Assembly: GCF_001625305.1 (NCBI RefSeq)
Contig: NW_017804464.1
Span: 2,765,048 to 2,829,047, forward strand
Origin: Branchiostoma belcheri
Taxonomy: Eukaryota; Chordata; Leptocardii; Amphioxiformes; Branchiostomatidae
Reading direction: 5' to 3'
DNA length: 64,000 nucleotides
Positions 34,701 to 46,818 of this stretch are shown here, in pieces. The translations under genes and the position numbers were made by a program. Position 1 is the stretch's first letter. Each line of letters begins with the position of its first letter. Below the pieces are notes generated by a model. The model did not search any database. It was given only the letters and a program-made list of their open reading frames with translations, and was not told the origin of the DNA.

Positions 34701-37700
34701 CTATTTTATATGTATTTAGAAAACCTCGCCAATGACGGTTTAAATCGAATCCAGGAGAATGTACACATTTTGAAAACCATAAATATGCTGAACAATCGGT
34801 GTATATGGGAGCTGTGGTACGATTGCACTCTGACTAACTTGTAAGAAGATGATAGTGCAAGACCTGATGAAACTCCGAACAGTTCCCTTGTAATTACTTA
34901 TACAGTTCTCTGTTATTGTAGTCCCTGTTATTGCTCCGGTTACAAATATGTGTGCTGAAGTGATGTACCACTGTTATGCGGTAATACAGAATATAAAGAC
35001 ACAGGATTTCTACGACAAGGGTCGTCAGTTCAAGAATGAAAATATAACTCAGTTAAGACTGAAAGGGTTAACGTAGCCAGTATCATATAGTCATAGCCAG
35101 TCCGTCTTTAAAGTCTCCCGTGCCCAGTGTGCGGAAAGCCTTGTCTCTGCGTCTTTCCTTTATCCTCACAAAGTTGCATTGAAAAGAACTTGAATTCATC
35201 CGTTGGGTTTATGTCCAAACACATACTTTTCATAAAGAGAAGGAAATCTACAAGAAAAAGACAACAACCAAACGCGGTGACATATTGGTTTATATTCAGA
35301 CAATCACGACATCTCCTTTAAAACATTGAAAAGAACTTGAATTCATCCGTTGGGTTTATGTCCAAACACATACTTTTCATAAAGAGAAGGAAAACTACTA
35401 GAAAAAAACAACAACCAAACGCGGTGACATGTTGGTTTATATTCAGACAATCACGACATCTCCTTTGAAACATCTGACTTCAAATGCTGACCTTGTTCAA
35501 TTCCAAACAATGATCCTGTCCAAGCTGTCGGAAAAGCTCCAAAGTCATTGAAAAGCAGCTAGGAGGGAAGACCTCACACGCATGGTGTTGCCAAAAATGA
35601 ATTCCCTAGGGAATGCGTGCGTGGAATATTTAGAATTCCTGGCAATTCAATCGCAGTACTATACTAAGGGCTCCGCCCCTGAGGCGTCGCCAAAAAATAG
35701 AGCAAATTTTACGAGAAGATAAAGATAACTTTTATGCATTGGAAAGCCAGGGCACCATATTTTTGATCAGATAATGCTGGGAAACTGCCTGTTACTTGTA
35801 CTAGGATGAGTGACTAGCAAATGGTCCAACTTAGCTTGACACTTGACAGTAAACATTTCTCTACTCCTTGTTCCAGATGAGGAGGCGTTCTACAAGTGTC
35901 CAGACCGGCTGCGGCTGCCTCTGATCTTCTACTACGCCCACACGGCCACCGTGTACGTGAACAAACTGATGCTGGCAGGGCTGATGTCACAGAGGGTCAA
36001 CCTGCACTTTGAGACCATGTTTGAGACTGGAGTGGATGAAATGTCCTGGGACGACACGGTAAGGCTCTAGGTCCTCCTTCAAACATTGTAAGACTTTTAG
36101 AAGGAAAGGTGAATATCTGTTGATGATACATTGTGTGTGTGACTGTGTGTGTAACTGTAACCCTTGCGAGATTATGTTTCGAAGCAATTGGTCATTAATT
36201 ATCCTGATGAAGGCGACAGTGATTGCTGAAAATGTGATCTCTGTTTAACCTGTTTGTTGGAATAAAGTTCGACATTTTTCTATGATTACTACCAACACAG
36301 ATGACATTTCATGATAATTTAATACAAGTACTGAAGCAGAAAAATGACATTAGAGAAAACAATATATTTCCCTTTTCTTCAATAGTGTCAAGGAATAATT
36401 ACTTTATCTATACTACATATTTATGTTGTTAGACTAAGGATTCTAAAGAGCAAATAGATTATAAGCAGTTAGTGAAATTTGGCTTACATCTTCTGTGACA
36501 GGAGAACTACCGTATGGGCGGCAGTTTCCAGTGGCCCCCGCTGGAGGAGACGGTGGAGTTTCGCCGCCTGGTCCGCAACCGCATCCGTCAGCTGATCGAG
36601 GACACGCCCCTCCAACTGCCAATCACACAGGACAGCCCATGGGTAGGTCAGAGGTCATAAGTCATTGCAAATTGTGCAAGTGTAATACAATTATTCATTT
36701 GTATATATATTTCATCAAAAAGAAGTCAAACCCAGTAGGTTTTAATAGTAAGCTTTTAATTTTAGTTAATCAATTTTCATCTTGCGACATGCGAAGGTAA
36801 ACATTATGCATTTGCTTTGCAAATGTTACCTTTCTTGTTTGTTTCAGTTAGCCCACAGGCAAGGGTTTGCAATAAGCAAATTTGTCTATATACCAACAAG
36901 TGTAACAATGGTGGCATGACTGTCATTGGTTAAAGTCTAACTCAGCTGCCCTTTCCCCAGTGGGCTGTGATGATGGGTGTGGAGCACGAGAAGATTCACA
37001 TTGAGACGTCCTCTGTGCTCATCAGGCAGATGCCCATCACCATGGTAACCACCCCTCCTAAGTGGAAGTACGCTCCAGCTAGCACAGGTACGCTGCATGT
37101 AAGGATGTTTAGATTGGAATGCCTTTGGGCTCACACCTTTCTGTCTTTGTATATACAAAAACAAGCATCTTCCTCTTCAGACTTCATTGCCATCTAAGAC
37201 TCACAATTGCTGCTAGCCTGCTACACATTCTGTTATCACTCTCATCTGAGACAATGTAATTCTTCTCAAGATCAAGGCATTCCTCAATGATTTTTACACA
37301 AGAATGTCCTTGCACTGCCAAAATAAATCATAAACACTCATCATCATCGTCACCGCTCACATTTGTTAAACATGCACCAATGCTTTCCACTCTCTTTTGT
37401 CTAGGCTTGTCACCTTTCAAACAAACTAGAATACTGTGGGCCATATCTACATTGCTTGCTAATACTTGTGTTTAACTTAGCATTCTTCCTATACCCTTAC
37501 CCCCTCTACCACCAGGCGCCAGTATCAAGAAGAACCCCCTGCTCCGTGTGGAGGGGGCAGAGGTGACGTTTGGCAAACCAGAGGACTTCCCCTCCTATGG
37601 CTGGTGTGTGGAGTACGGACAGAGAACTTTCAAGTAAGTATGGAAACTATTGGAGATGTATCTCATCGCAGTGTCCAAGGCAGTAGACGGTTATTATACA

Positions 37701-40700
37701 CTCACTCACTCACTCACTGGGTCGAGCTTCCCTCGGTGCCAATGTCTTACTGGTATTTCATTCTCACAGAGCAATTTAAGTGCAAGAGTCAGTCAGACTT
37801 TTCTTTTGTCCAAAATCTTTTCCATTAACTGTTTCAACTTTCTCTCTCACATTTATGATGGATTAGTAACGAGGAAGTTGAAATGTAGTCAAGAGTTCGT
37901 CAGAAGGATGACGGCTGAGACTATCAATTTTACCGGTTTCCACTTTTTATTCCAAAGTCTTCATCAGAAAATCATCAGAGGAAGTTGAAATGTGATTTAG
38001 GTAATAACTATTCATGCATTTTCTCCATCCATCTCTAGCTCTGTGTTTAGACACTTTTGTTCAGATGAAGTCCAAGTATGGCCAATTTCTCAGCGTCTGA
38101 TCCCAATTCTAAAATTAATTCATGAGAAATCATAAAGAAAGGTGTCTGATGTTCCAATAGATTTAAACTTTTTGATTCTTTTAACATCCCTGTCCTTGGT
38201 ACTGATAACTGACTGGAATTAAACAACATCCCTGTCCTTGGTACTGAACATGCCAACCTCTGTTCCCTTCCTTTACAGCCTATTGAATTGCACTACTAAT
38301 GATATAGTGTTTTAGTCTCTGTTGACTTCACACGTGATTTCTTTTCCAGGGTTCCAACATTTGAGGCCTCCAAGTTCAAGGTGACCAACCGTGAGATCCT
38401 GCAGTTTGTGAAGGCAGGAGGGTACGAGAACTCCTCCTATTGGACAAAAGAAGGTAGGTCAAAGGGCAAAGATCACGTCTACAATAGATTTATGACAGCA
38501 TATGGAAATTCTTGGCAATGTGGGTGTGTGGTACTAGTACAAAACTGAAATGTCTGGTGACAGAATAGGCTAACTTCTCAAGGATCCCTCTTGGTCAATT
38601 CTGAGCCTTAGTGAAAATCCCATGACAAAAATATCATACCAGAGATGTAGCTGTGTCTGAAGATCCTAGTTAATCTTTAAAGAAGTCGTGATCAGACTCT
38701 CCCTAATACAGTAACGATGTAAATGAAACATTCTGTTTCAGGGTGGAAGTGGCGATGTTTCCGTCAAGCACGACATCCCACATTCTGGGTCTGCACCAAA
38801 GGTAGGAAGGAATTTTATCCTGTGATAAGAGTTAACTTTATTTACATTTGCAACGGAGGATTATGAGGTAAAAGCAACATCATTTAGATCTGTATCAAGG
38901 TCCCCCTCTATTACACATTATTTAGATACACAATACTCAAACTGTGTAAAAAGAAATGATGTCTTCTGTGGAAGTTCTTGGTATGTTTCTAAAGTAATCT
39001 ACAACATTTCAGGATGTAAGTCTGGCTGTGGGGCTGTCATTTCTTCCCATTCCCACTGCCTGCCGGAATACTTCACCACTACCTACAGTGACCCAAATGT
39101 CGGGCACTCCAATGGCAACGGTATCAGTCCTCAAAATGGGGTCCAAAATGGAACAAGCAACGGGCACCAGAATGGCACCGCTAATGGACAACACAATGGA
39201 AATGAATGTCAGCCAGACTTCAGGTGAGAACTTGAGAAAAAATGATCACAATTCATCTTTTTTCACAAAAGGCAACATTCTGTGGTATCAGCTTCATGTA
39301 GGTCACATGAAATTTGGGTGGGAAATATACATATTGCGTATGTTACCAATGACATCAACCATTGATAGTACATTATATGTTGTCAGATGTCCATACGTTC
39401 ATACATGTAACATATGTTCGAATTCTGACATGCAAGACGTCTCAGGCAGTGATTATGAGGTCAGAAGACCACAATCGGCAATTTTAAAGTTTCACATGCC
39501 TTCATGGATTCAGACTTATAGTAGAACACATGATGTGAGATATATTGTCTATACCACACAAAGAGATCATTTTGACACATTGGCCAATATACATTGTACG
39601 ACTGCTTTCTCCTGATCCCCAGACTGCGTGTGATGTTTGATGTGATAGAGATGCCCTGGGACTGGCCGGTGGTGGTGAACTACCACGAAGCTCGCGCCTT
39701 CTGCGCCTGGAAAGGTCCGGAGTTCCGCATGCTGACGGAGGCAGAGTTCAACATGATCCAGGGCGGGGCACTGGGCGACCCCAGCAAGGGTGTGACCTCT
39801 GACCCTGTGTTCCACAAGGATCCACAGGCCAACTTTAGACTGACCTTTGGGTCTTCATCGGTAATATTCTCAAACTCCATTCACACCATCAGAATGCTGG
39901 ACAGAATCTTATGTAATTGTTCTTTCCCATGGAAATACATATCCTTACTAACAGTGGAGAACAACAGGGCTTCCTATAGAAGACATTACGATGATACGAT
40001 GTCCATCTAGGGAAATTACATTTCTAACAGTTTTTTGTACTGTTTATGCAGAGATAGGGTAATGTCATAGTTAACATGTTTACATGTAATAATCAAAAGA
40101 GGGATGAACTTATTATTCTTTTATTCTCTTTATTTTCAACAAACTTAACAATAGGTTGAGTTCTTGACAAATGTAGACAATATTAGAAGAAAAATAGTCA
40201 GACTGAAAGTAGTTTAAGATTGTTCCCATTATCTCACCTGCTGTCTTACCTTCTTAGCCCGTCGACCTCTACCCACCAAACGACCTTGGATTCCATGATG
40301 TGTACGGGAATGTGTGGGAGTGGGTGGAGGACCACTTTAACGGCCTGCCTGGATACAAGCAGCACCACCTGTATGACGACTATGCATCTCCATGCTTTGA
40401 TGCCCGCCATGGGCTCATGTTGGTAAATATTCTTGTTAAGTTATTACTGACAGGATAGTCTTTCTTTTTTGACAGATGTTATACTGGATGGTAATCAAGT
40501 GAGATTTCTACCATTTGGTTCTCTACATCAAAATTGAATTCACCAGCAAAAGTTTTTTCACCACTTCATTGACTCTTACAGACACTTCTATTAGAAGTCT
40601 TGCTGCCACAGTCTTTTAGAGAGGATCTCGAAAGATTTGTGTTCTATCACGTGTTGCAGGGTGGTTCCTGGGCCTCTGATGGTACTTACAACTCCCGCTT

Positions 40701-43700
40701 TTCCCGCATGGGCTTCCGTCGCCACTTCTACCAACACGCTGGCTTCCGCGTGGCACGAACCCTGCCTGGTGCCGGGAAGTCCCCAGTTGTCATGGTGAAC
40801 ACGGATGTGTACATTTTAGGAGCGGGGGTGGAAGGTGAGATAAACGACATGTTTGTGAAGTTCAACTCGTTCCTGTTAAGGACCCTACACACAATGGTTT
40901 CACATCTTTTTGCCATTTCAGTAGAAAAAAAACACCCTAATCATATTGAAAATAAAAGGAAGCTCAGTAACTGTTGTTTTTTGTTGTTGTTGTAAATTGT
41001 TATTTTATAACAGTGCAGCACAAAGTTTTATCCTGTGGAAGTTTCTGGTCTTTTGAAAATGAATTCAAGGAAAATGAAAAAAAAAGTTGAAATGGAAACT
41101 GGTACACACAAAAAATGTATCTCCTATGTCACCTTTTTCAAGGATTGCATATGCAGACTCCTTGGCACAATTATTTCTGGAATGAAAATCCCTGAAATGT
41201 TGGAAATGGCACATTGAGTTGTGAGATCACCCATTTCCTCTTTCCCCTAGCACACTAACTCCCCATGTTATCCACTACAGGCTGAAGACAGACTGAGAAG
41301 ACAGAATGCACAGCTCATCTACATTCTTCTCCTTTTCCTTTTCTGTCATTTTTATATAGCTTCCAATTTCCAGGATCCTCCCTTCCTATGCACTATAGCA
41401 TTACTTTTTATTGACATTGCAATGTATTGAAGAAATGAATGTTTTGTCCCTTTTTAACATCAGTGCTACTTTTTGTAACAAAAGCAAAACTGGGAGAAGC
41501 GAAGACAATGTTGACTTACAAGTTGTTGGATAGATGAACATCTTGAATGTTTTTCTACTCCTCTTTTTTATTTTTCTCTTCCCAGTCTTTTATGGTCTAG
41601 TCAAACTTAAGTGCATGCCTCCATGTCCCAGCTTTGTATGTCATTCATTATGATGTTTGTTATAAAGAGGCAACATGTGCTGTGATATCTGTTGTTACAG
41701 TATGAATTATCTGAAATTTAAAATCCAAGATTTTAAAACAAACACTTCTGAAAAATTGGACAGGAAAGTCTTGGTGGGACTGAAATTAAAGTATCTGACT
41801 GTAAATGAGAAAAAAGTCATTAGAAAAGAAGGCCATCACTGTAAAAACAAAACAAGTCATCACTGTAAAAAAAGTCACACACAGGAGACCTTAAAAAGAA
41901 GGAAAATGTACCATTTACAGAAAATCAAAAAGAAACACCAAGAAACTGTTTGTGGCCTTTCTGGTTCCTCATTTTACAATCTTCAATGAAAAGAAAATGG
42001 CAACTGACATACATTTTAAGGGTAAAACAGTCATCCTCACCTCTTTCCACTTTTGAGATGAACCGATGATGATGATGCTTCTTCTATTGGCATTAAAAGA
42101 CTTTCAAACAGTGCAATGCAGCTTTTCTATGGCTCACAATTAACAAATAAACAAAGGCTCAAACAAACTGCTGACATGAGCTACCATTATTTATGGGCAA
42201 ACACCTTTTTATTATGTGTAGAAAAAGCTAACAACATTACCGGTAATCATGACTTTGTATTTGCAATTATGAATATCAGTCCCAATCACAAGATGGCTTG
42301 TTGACTTTTCTTTACAAAAAAAAGCACTTGAAGTACATGATTGTACTTCCAACATTGTCAGTTATGTCAATAAATACCTGTTTTCTATTTTTCTTTTACA
42401 GTCAAACTTGTTATAGGGCCACAAGGCCATTGTAGGGTTTGCAGTAACAAGATTTTTCCTTTAAGTTCATTTGTGTTGATAGAAGTCACTATGAAGCAAG
42501 TTTCAACTGACATTTCCAATGCAAGAACACGGACTTGCCCAAATACCCAATTCCAACTTCTTGTTTTGATACTAGTACTTGCTTGATAGAGATTTTTCCT
42601 GAAGTTTTTTAGTTTCCTTGAGGGCCATTACAAACAGGTTTGACTGTATTTCCTTAACACACATGTCTGCTCATCTGTGACATTTTGGTCCGTAGTTATG
42701 CAGGGGCTTGACCTTGGGTTCACTAAACACCTCTCTGCTGTCTGTCCAGTTTGTACCCAACAGGTTGTGTGCCGATCGCGTGACGTGGCCTGTTCCAGAC
42801 TTGCGAGGAATTCCCCCAAAGGATCCTAATTTTACATCCCGATCAAATCTCATCCCGATCAAACTCATCCCGATCAAAATCTCCTGTGCAGGTATTTCTA
42901 GATATCATCATATTTGGTTGCTGGAAAACGGTGCGAGTCGTAGGGCATGTAAACGTCGATGACACACTGAGGTTGTCCTCGGCGTAACCTACTCACCCCT
43001 GCGGGAAAAATGGAGCCGTCCCGAAAATGACTGTTTTGTTGTGACAGTCAGCAATGTTTGACTCATTCTATGATGCTTCAGGCCACAGCTAGTAAACATC
43101 ATGGATGACATCTACTAGACTCCAAATTTGATGCCATAGGGAAAAAAAAGAAGGCAGGCAAAAAATAGAGGACTAAATTTTCAAATTTTGAGATACTCTG
43201 TAACAACAATTGAGGTGAAAAAACATGATCTCATAACCAACATGGTTTTTATTCCTGTATTCAACAGTATTACCTGCCATTCTAAATGTGTATACATTTA
43301 CTAGAACAATTGTAAAAGAAAGCAGCTTGTAATACTATCATGGGCAGCTTACTACACTGCTGAATATTTATATGCTATAGAACACCTTAGACTGTCAACA
43401 CTTGCCATCAAAGGCAAGCAATCGTGCCTCAAGTCACTGAAACAACTTTGAAAAATAGGCATTTTGGGCATTTTAAGACAAAACTGATAAATGTTTATGA
43501 CATACTGTATAACCCATTTTAATCAGACGAAAATCAATGTGTGCACTGCTGTCATCCATAGAAATTACTTGCTGTGGCCTCATTTACACTGCCTTGTTGA
43601 AGTTGTTCTGAAAGTGTATCTGAAGTGTTGGCTCCTAACATAGTTCAAAAAAGTGTTGATGGTTATAACTTGAAAGTTATCACAGAAAAATATGATAACT

Positions 43701-46700
43701 TTGATTGTACTACATGGAGGTCAGAAAAAGTATTTAAAGTGACAAGTGCCTTGCTGAAGTGTCTTGGTGCAATTTTTTTGCATTCCACAATTTCAGCAGA
43801 AGCCAGCATCATTATTGCTCAAATATGTTCAGCTCAATAGCAGTCCTTACTTTTAAGAGATTACTGTTGGTCTCGGACTCTCAGTAGTCAGTTTTGTTTT
43901 GAGGTCTCTGTGAGGACAATTTGCCTTGTTATAAAATCAAAGCATTTATCTCTTTTCTGTGTCCTGTCTCTGTTCCAACGTGTACAATCAAAAGTCATGA
44001 GTATATCAATTTGTATGTCATCATTTCAGCATCTGTCAGTGGGTATCTACTAGTATCACCTAGTTTAGATCTGTTTATTTCTTTCAAAATGAAAATGGAT
44101 GAATTGGTCCTTCTGCTAACAGAATGATAGAATTTGACCATGACTTCTCATCTAGAACCAGTCTCCATCCATGTGTGTTGTATGTGCAGATCACTGTCAT
44201 AATATACTTTCCTCGAGTTCTAGAGCATGTTAAATGACCAGTGCTTTTTGCAAAGTTGAGAAAGCTGTGCTGAAACTACATGTCTGCGCATTTGTCCGCT
44301 TTTAATATTATTCTCTGCCTTCCTCATGCTAACCAACAAGCGTAGCTGCATCGGTTCCTACATTCCTTTATGTCCAGCATTCATTGATCATTGCGTAACT
44401 TACATGTTAATTTGGAGTACTGTCAAGAATAGGGTTTTCTAACTGCTCCAGGACAAGCAACTGTCCTTATTTCGAGCAACTGTTTTTTATGTGGCAGGAA
44501 TGGGGAAACACCTTATTCTGTGGAAGTTTGTCATTTATTTCCAGTTTTTCTGCTCCAGTTTCAGTTTTTCAACAGAGTTTCCACATCATTGGGGTCACTT
44601 GTAACGTAATCAAAAATTATTCTTACAGGATTGTTTTCCCAAAAACCACTTCTTTTTGGAAATTTTCAGAAAAATGTATTGTGTTCTCATCTTTGGAATG
44701 ATACAAGTGTTCAATCTTTGGACCCAGCAATTGATGTGGATGCTCCTTTACAGAATAACTTATAACTGTTTTAAATTTGTTCCAGTGTCACCAAAAGAAA
44801 ATGCTTACCTGAAAGTTCTAACCCCTACAAATTGCAGAAATCCTAATTATATCCATCTTTTCCTATGGTGACCAGAAAATGACCTGACTGTACCAGAAAC
44901 AGTTGGTCTGGAGGTTGTCCCAATGTCAAGCACCAACAAACAGTTCCATCAGGAAACAGAAGAACAACTAGCGGCCATGTTGGCCCTGCAGTATGGAAAC
45001 AGTGGCCAGAACTACTCCAAGGACCTGGCAGACTTCTGTGTGGAGAAGGCGAACCTTTACGGCTGTCCGCTCCAGAACGTCGTGCAGTTGGGATGTGGGA
45101 CTGGAGGAGTGGTGTACCAGCTGGCCAGAACTTACAAGGAGGTTTGTATGGACACATTCAGACTTTCAAGGCCAGTTTTAGTGGCAAATTCTGTTTGAGA
45201 GACTCAGATCTTCCTGAAAATTGTGTAGTTTTTGATATGCTGAGATAGCTAGGCCAGTCCAAAATGAGAATTTGTATGCTTGGGGTCTAATTATGTTTAC
45301 TGAAGGAAAACATATTGTTTTTGCTCCGTTTCCTCTTTTCCAAACACCAAAGGTCAATGACCTGAACCAGACAGTCTACCACCATGGTAACTAGTGTTGG
45401 GTTACATCATGTTGCAGTTTTACAGCAGGAGGGATTTAGTTATTTTTTACATCAACCATATTTCCATTACTATACACTGTACAGAGGAGAGGGTTTTGCT
45501 TATTATTGTAATCATTTTGATGCAGGTGATTGGTGTTGACTACTGTGGCCGATGTCTGGATGCTGCCATTACACTGCAGAAGACGGGGGAGTTTCATTGG
45601 CCAACACCGAACAAGGCAAAGAAGCCGCGTACGGAGAACGGGACCACCACTGTCAGCATTCCAGCAGACGTGCAGAAGGACAGGCTGACCTTCAAACAGG
45701 TCTGAAGGTCATTCACACATACACATACAAATACACACGCATACATGCACACTACATACAGGCATACACCATTCAGAGATGCATGTAAACATATAAAACA
45801 CAGTCAACCTTTTTCTGTGTTATTATATCTCCTGAGATCTTTACAGTTGTTAATTTTGTTCCATGTCCAGATGACCTGGGTGCCCAATGAGATCCCAAAA
45901 GCTGACCTGATCCTGATGGACTTCCTGGACAGAGTCACCAACCCTAAAGGTAACCCTCAGCACTGCTGCACTAGTCCTGTGTATTTTCAGCAACCTTGAC
46001 AATGCCAACTTTTCACTGCAACTGCTGAGTGATGGAATACTTGACAGATCATGCAATGAATTTCATAGAAAAAGGACATACTTTTTTTCCTAGGCCTTAC
46101 ATTAGCTTTTGCCTGGATAAAAATGTTCTAGAGTAGAAGTGAGCATCAGGTGATGCAGCGATGTTGACATATTGTTCTGTCCCTCCAGCCTGGTGGCTGC
46201 GGCTGTGGGAGATCGTCACCGACAACGGAATCGTCGTGGTGATCTCACAGAAGGTCGGGAAGGACAAACTGTCAGCCGACTTGGGCAAGAAGTGAGTTAT
46301 TGATATCTGACTTGTATCTGAGTGTCACGGTACCACATGATGTTTGAGTCAGGGTCCAATCTTGTAGAATCGGCACTGACTCTACTGGTAGAGGTCTGTG
46401 TTGACAGAGACTCTGATCAGGATGTCTGTAATGTGTTAGGGTGGTTTCCCATTTACAAATCCTAAGTGTCTTTAGTGACAGGAATCAAAGTTCAAAAAAA
46501 ATTCAGACTGTCTTTTAAAATGAACATCTTAGAATTTAAATTCCAGTCGGGATCTCTGCGGTAGGGTCTGCGATCCTACTAGTTTGGAGTCTCTAACCTG
46601 ACATACATGTATGTACATGTATGAACAGGTAACCATAGAAGGTTAAAATGGCCCAAAATGGTAGCATGGAATAAAGAAGGACACAGAGGTAAACTGAAAC

Positions 46701-46818
46701 TGTTTTTTCTGTTGTTTGCTTCAGGTTTGATCTGCTGGAGGAACAGGAGTACCAGTTCCAGGACTCTCAGGGTCAGTCCAAGGTTGCTATGGCAACCATC
46801 TGGAAGCTCAAGCTGTAA
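28796..46818 (+). CDS. ovoA: Ovothiol synthase OvoA, paralogue a (5-histidylcysteine sulfoxide synthase/methyltransferase)
   Basis: Iron- and oxygen-dependent enzyme that couples cysteine to histidine C5 and, through its C-terminal domain, methylates 5-thiohistidine in ovothiol synthesis. Exons: 28796-28875, 29273-29337, 35877-36058, 36502-36642, 36961-37087, 37516-37633, 38350-38453, 38742-38801, 39013-39223, 39623-39860, 40258-40422, 40660-40834, 44876-45141, 45526-45699, 45871-45949, 46189-46291, 46725-46818 (793 residues plus stop, phases consistent). A DinB-like domain gives FYYAHTATVYVNKL (His70), and HEKIHIE gives His165 and His169, completing the three-His iron site. An FGE-sulfatase-like domain spans about 200-548 (GNVWEWVEDHF, GGSW...GFRVAR). 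A SAM methyltransferase follows from about 560, with VVQLGCGTGG at 624-633. The exon 9 region inserts about 70 residues, including eight NG dipeptides. The ATG at 28796 is the first in an upstream-open frame. OvoB is not nearby. Confidence 0.95.
30505..31035. repeat. Tandem array of a TIR element (ovoA-a intron 2)
   Basis: Three complete units and a fourth truncated one start at 30505, 30669, 30834 and 31019. Each begins TCTCCAAGCAGATGTTCG and ends near TATCTGCTTGGAGA, so every unit is itself a short inverted-repeat element of about 132-154 bp. The spacers (GGTCGGATCTTACTGTTTAC) are also repeated, giving a 164-185 bp period. This looks like a MITE that has been turned into a short satellite. 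Confidence 0.85.
31561..34306 (+). CDS. Candidate small three-exon transcript inside ovoA-a intron 2
   Basis: Segments 31561-31679, 33677-33749 and 34268-34306 are bounded by strong splice signals: two GTGAGT donors, a CCCTACAG acceptor and a pyrimidine-rich acceptor ending CCATACAG. Joined, they give an open frame of 76 codons starting MLLLLDETNP and ending VRKL. The protein is unrecognised and proline- and arginine-rich. The 31.94-32.88 kb transposon lies in the first intron. Sequence around the first exon is partly repeated near 33.75-34.2 kb, so this may be a non-coding transcript or part of an old repeat. Confidence 0.25.
31940..32880. mobile_element. 941-bp hAT-like non-autonomous transposon
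   Basis: The ends AGGGTCTGCATG and CATGCAGACCCT are perfect 12-bp inverted repeats, and the octamer CATATCAG is duplicated exactly at 31932-31939 and 32881-32888. An 8-bp duplication is characteristic of the hAT superfamily. Arrays of TTTACCGTTAAGCGTTATCG variants lie just inside both ends, like hAT sub-terminal transposase-binding repeats. The middle holds two divergent copies of a block with GC-rich hairpins such as GGCGCTCG. No transposase is encoded. Confidence 0.92.
32881..35876. other. Remaining ovoA-a intron 2
   Basis: About 3 kb before ovoA exon 3. A segment starting ATATCAGCCTTGTCT near 32883 recurs at about 33903 in diverged form, and the GTATCATATACAAT segment near 31737 recurs near 34129. 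An old repeat or segmental duplication therefore underlies this interval and has been split by the hAT-like element. The 190-codon minus-strand open frame at 32895-33467 shows no domain or splice logic and I do not call it. Confidence 0.5.
35177..35470. repeat. Two-copy tandem repeat, period 147 bp
   Basis: The segment starting CATTGAAAAGAACTTGAATT at 35177 is repeated from 35324 with only a few changes, through AATCACGACATCTCCTTT. High identity indicates a recent duplication. It lies 400 bp before ovoA-a exon 3 and is not coding. Confidence 0.85.
36200..36236 (+). ncRNA. Hammerhead-ribozyme-like core, degenerate (Penelope-type relic)
   Basis: CTGATGA at 36204-36210 is followed by a short stem GGCGA/TTGCT containing wobble pairs and by GAAAA at 36228-36232. 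This is the order of the conserved hammerhead boxes. The stem is imperfect, so I regard it as a decayed retroelement end inside ovoA-a intron 3, not a functional ribozyme. Confidence 0.4.
36793..36841 (-). repeat. Interspersed repeat family R1, 5' fragment, inverted
   Basis: Only the terminal palindromic part is present: AACATTATGCATTTGCTTTG followed by CAAATGTTACCTTTCT. It lies in ovoA-a intron 4. Confidence 0.65.
38188..38248. promoter_or_regulatory. Two NRSE/RE1-like motifs in ovoA-a intron 6
   Basis: CCCTGTCCTTGGTACTGA occurs at 38188-38205 and CCCTGTCCTTGGTACTGAA at 38230-38248. On the other strand these read TTCAGTACCAAGGACAGGG, close to the vertebrate RE1 core TTCAGCACC.CGGACAG. The second site has a counterpart at the same relative position in ovoA-b. 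Binding is not implied by the match alone. Confidence 0.4.
40835..44875. other. Long intron 12 of ovoA-a (4.0 kb)
   Basis: The equivalent intron in ovoA-b is only 406 bp, so this one has expanded. It is AT-rich with no recognised gene. A triple CATCCCGATCAAA direct repeat lies at 42835-42880. The 104-codon lysine-rich open frame at 41675-41989 looks like AT-rich chance sequence. Confidence 0.5.
45308..45436 (-). repeat. Interspersed repeat family R1, inverted copy
   Basis: The reverse orientation of the R1 family, recognisable by AAAGGTCAATGACCTGAACC and CACCATGGTAACTAGTGTTG. It lies in ovoA-a intron 13. Confidence 0.7.

Noticed and set aside
39028-39615. 195-codon plus-strand open frame
   Set aside because: It is ovoA-a exon 9 read in another frame and running into the intron; the correct frame ends at the 39223 donor.
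36961-40834. Annotation as a stand-alone sulfatase-modifying factor (FGE) gene
   Set aside because: The FGE-like exons are in phase with an N-terminal DinB-like domain and a C-terminal methyltransferase, which together define OvoA.
41675-41989. Lysine-rich 104-codon open frame in ovoA-a intron 12
   Set aside because: AT-rich composition and no splice or promoter context; not a credible gene.
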